64,000 nucleotides of DNA from an uncultured Oscillibacter sp. (lineage in GTDB: Bacteria; Bacillota; Clostridia; Oscillospirales; Oscillospiraceae), in NCBI GenBank assembly GCA_910579435.1, contig CAJTVF010000006.1, positions 1 to 64,000 on the forward strand. Reading direction: 5' to 3'. The notes below the pieces were generated by a model. The model had not been told where the DNA came from, made no database searches, and worked only from the letters and a program-made list of their open reading frames with translations. Of this stretch, positions 62,998 through 64,000 are shown in pieces. Numbering within the stretch: the stretch's first letter is position 1; the number at the start of each line of letters is the position of its first letter. A program made the translations under genes and the position numbers.

Positions 62998-63160
62998 GGA
63001 ACCACTGATTAAATCCCCGCATACAGCTTCACGCCATAAATTCTCGCTGGACTGCGTTAGAAAATCTTGAAATCCGCCAGGATTCCTGCGATTTTCTTCC
63101 TTGCCAGCAGAAATTTCTGGCGCAAATCTGCACACGTTGATTTAATCAGTGCTTCCTTAA
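62994..63160. mobile_element. 167-bp TTAA-ended palindromic element, copy 4
   Basis: It has identical ends and length to the other copies and belongs to the copy 3 subgroup. Its TTAA provides the stop codon of the methyltransferase gene and its hairpin may act as a transcription barrier before dprA. AT-rich sequence with TTGCAT and TATAGT just after it probably holds the dprA promoter. Confidence 0.85.
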
Positions 63161-63230
63161 AAATTGACGCTTGCATTTTGGCTTTATTTAATATAGTATA
63201 AAAAACCTTGGTAATGAGGAGGGGCGGGAC

Positions 63231-64000
63231 ATGCTGAAATACTGGGTGTGGCTGGCGGAGCTTCCAAGGCTGAAGGGCCCGGAGCGGCTGGCGCTTCTGC
63301 GGCATTTCGGTTCGCCGGAGGAGCTGTTCTTTGCCGACCGGGAGGAATTGCTCCTGGTCGAGGGCTTGCCGCCGGCCAGGGCAGAGCTGGCCCTGAACCG
63401 GGACCTCTCCGCCGCCGACCGCATTCTGGCGGACTGCCAGGGGCTGGGCCAGCGGATTATGACCATTCAGGACGCGGAGTATCCCCAGCGTCTGCGGAAT
63501 ATCTTTAACCCGCCCCTGGTGCTCTACGTCAAGGGGCGGATGCCCGTCATGGACGAGGAGGCGGCCATCGCGGTGGTGGGCACCCGGGAGTGCACGCCCT
63601 ACGGAACCGCCTGCGGAGAGCGGCTGGGCCGGGAGCTGGCGGCTTCCGGCGCGGTGGTAGTGACAGGGCTGGCCCGGGGCGTGGATTCCGCCGCCGCCCG
63701 GGGAGCCCTCCGGGCGGGCGGAACCGTCGTGGGCGTGACGGGCGGCGGTCTGGATGTCGTCTATCCCCCGGAAAATGGAGACTTGTACGCCGACGTCGCC
63801 GCCACGGGGGTGCTGCTGTCCGAGTATCCGCCGGGTTCCCCGCCGGATAAAGCCCACTTTCCCGTCCGAAACCGGATTATGTCCGGCCTCAGCGTGGCCG
63901 CTCTGGTGGTGGAGGCCCCGGGGCACAGCGGCGCGCTCATCACCGCCCGGCTGGCCCTGGAGCAGGGCCGGGAGGTTTACGCCGTCCCCGGTCCCATCGA
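63231..64000 (+). CDS. dprA: DNA-processing protein DprA/Smf (partial, runs off the window)
   Basis: The first 256 codons are present. A short N-terminal helical domain (LKYWVWLAELPRLKGPERLALLRHFGS) precedes the Rossmann-like DprA core: MTIQDAEYPQRLRNIFNPPLVLYVKG, AIAVVGTRECTPYG, VVTGLARGVDSAAARGALRAGG, VGVTGGGLDVVYPPEN, FPVRNRIMSGLSVAALVVEA and SGALITARLALEQGREVYAVPG. DprA loads RecA on incoming single-stranded DNA during transformation. GAGGAGGGGCGGG precedes the ATG. The C-terminal part lies beyond the window. Confidence 0.93.
   Translation, partial: MLKYWVWLAELPRLKGPERLALLRHFGSPEELFFADREELLLVEGLPPARAELALNRDLSAADRILADCQGLGQRIMTIQDAEYPQRLRNIFNPPLVLYVKGRMPVMDEEAAIAVVGTRECTPYGTACGERLGRELAASGAVVVTGLARGVDSAAARGALRAGGTVVGVTGGGLDVVYPPENGDLYADVAATGVLLSEYPPGSPPDKAHFPVRNRIMSGLSVAALVVEAPGHSGALITARLALEQGREVYAVPGPI

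Overview
The window looks like chromosomal DNA of a high-GC, spore-forming, anaerobic Clostridia member, most plausibly an Oscillospiraceae-type gut bacterium (Flavonifractor/Oscillibacter-like; inference, not proven). The evidence is SpmA/SpmB spore-maturation genes, an AbrB/SpoVT-type regulator, a six-gene Rnf complex, oxygen-sensitive class III ribonucleotide reductase, a LicT/GlcT-type antiterminator with its PTS permease, a THF riboswitch and strong GGAGG ribosome sites. Base composition and codon use look even throughout, and I see no phage, plasmid or CRISPR. The exceptions are AT-richer, palindromic interspersed repeats.

Layout. 1-100: the 3' end of a 5S rRNA gene and its terminator. 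160-4000: a small membrane protein, a DUF554 protein, a parvulin-type foldase, a candidate 6S-like RNA and a DUF1292 protein. 4.3-7.1 kb: a class A penicillin-binding protein. 7.2-10.5 kb: a glucose-family PTS permease and its antiterminator, each preceded by a RAT/terminator switch. 10.8-13.5 kb: a 29-residue ORF, a PH-domain protein, and a decayed alpha-galactoside locus in which a beheaded GH36 gene abuts a beheaded DUF624 gene beside an intact AraC regulator. 13.7-19 kb: clostripain-like protease, Sel1-repeat protein, unknown membrane protein. 19.1-22.5 kb: KtrAB potassium uptake, a 60-aa ORF, a threonine-aldolase-like enzyme. 22.6-27.1 kb: a lipoprotein/MBOAT/DHHW surface-acylation trio and fumarase.

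27.1-36.8 kb: a complete histidine biosynthesis operon (hisZ-hisG fused, D, C, B, H, A, F, IE, and a PHP histidinol phosphatase), with two extra ORFs: a flavin/PNPOx-like protein between hisH and hisA and a Cys-rich protein between hisF and hisIE. 37-38.5 kb: AbrB-like regulator and spmAB. 38.7-41.8 kb: a LytTR response regulator and GHKL sensor kinase. Identical 9-N12-9 direct-repeat promoters sit before the regulator gene and after the kinase gene; the second faces a 187-aa coiled-coil protein but is interrupted by two nested repeat elements. 42-45 kb: an orphan solute-binding lipoprotein with a methyl-accepting chemotaxis protein. 45-49 kb: DUF1622, XRE regulator, NrdG/NrdD with NrdR-type boxes. 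49-52.5 kb: KdpDE-like two-component system and a lipid/polysaccharide flippase. 52.6-54.3 kb: PhzF-like and Asp/Glu racemase-like enzymes. 54.4-59.8 kb: rnfCDGEAB. 59.8-61.9 kb: THF riboswitch, folT, folC. 62-64 kb: an SpoU/TrmH rRNA methyltransferase and the start of dprA.

The most unusual content is the repeat population. A 167-bp, TTAA-ended, hairpin-forming element occurs four times (162, 40831, 53443, 62994) and has supplied stop codons to two genes. A second structured element of about 190 bp occurs twice in opposite orientation (40826-41180 and 61991-62181) with compensatory stem changes. One 167-bp copy sits inside the second element, which reveals its target site. Starts, operons and promoters below come from reading the sequence; no database search or folding program was run.
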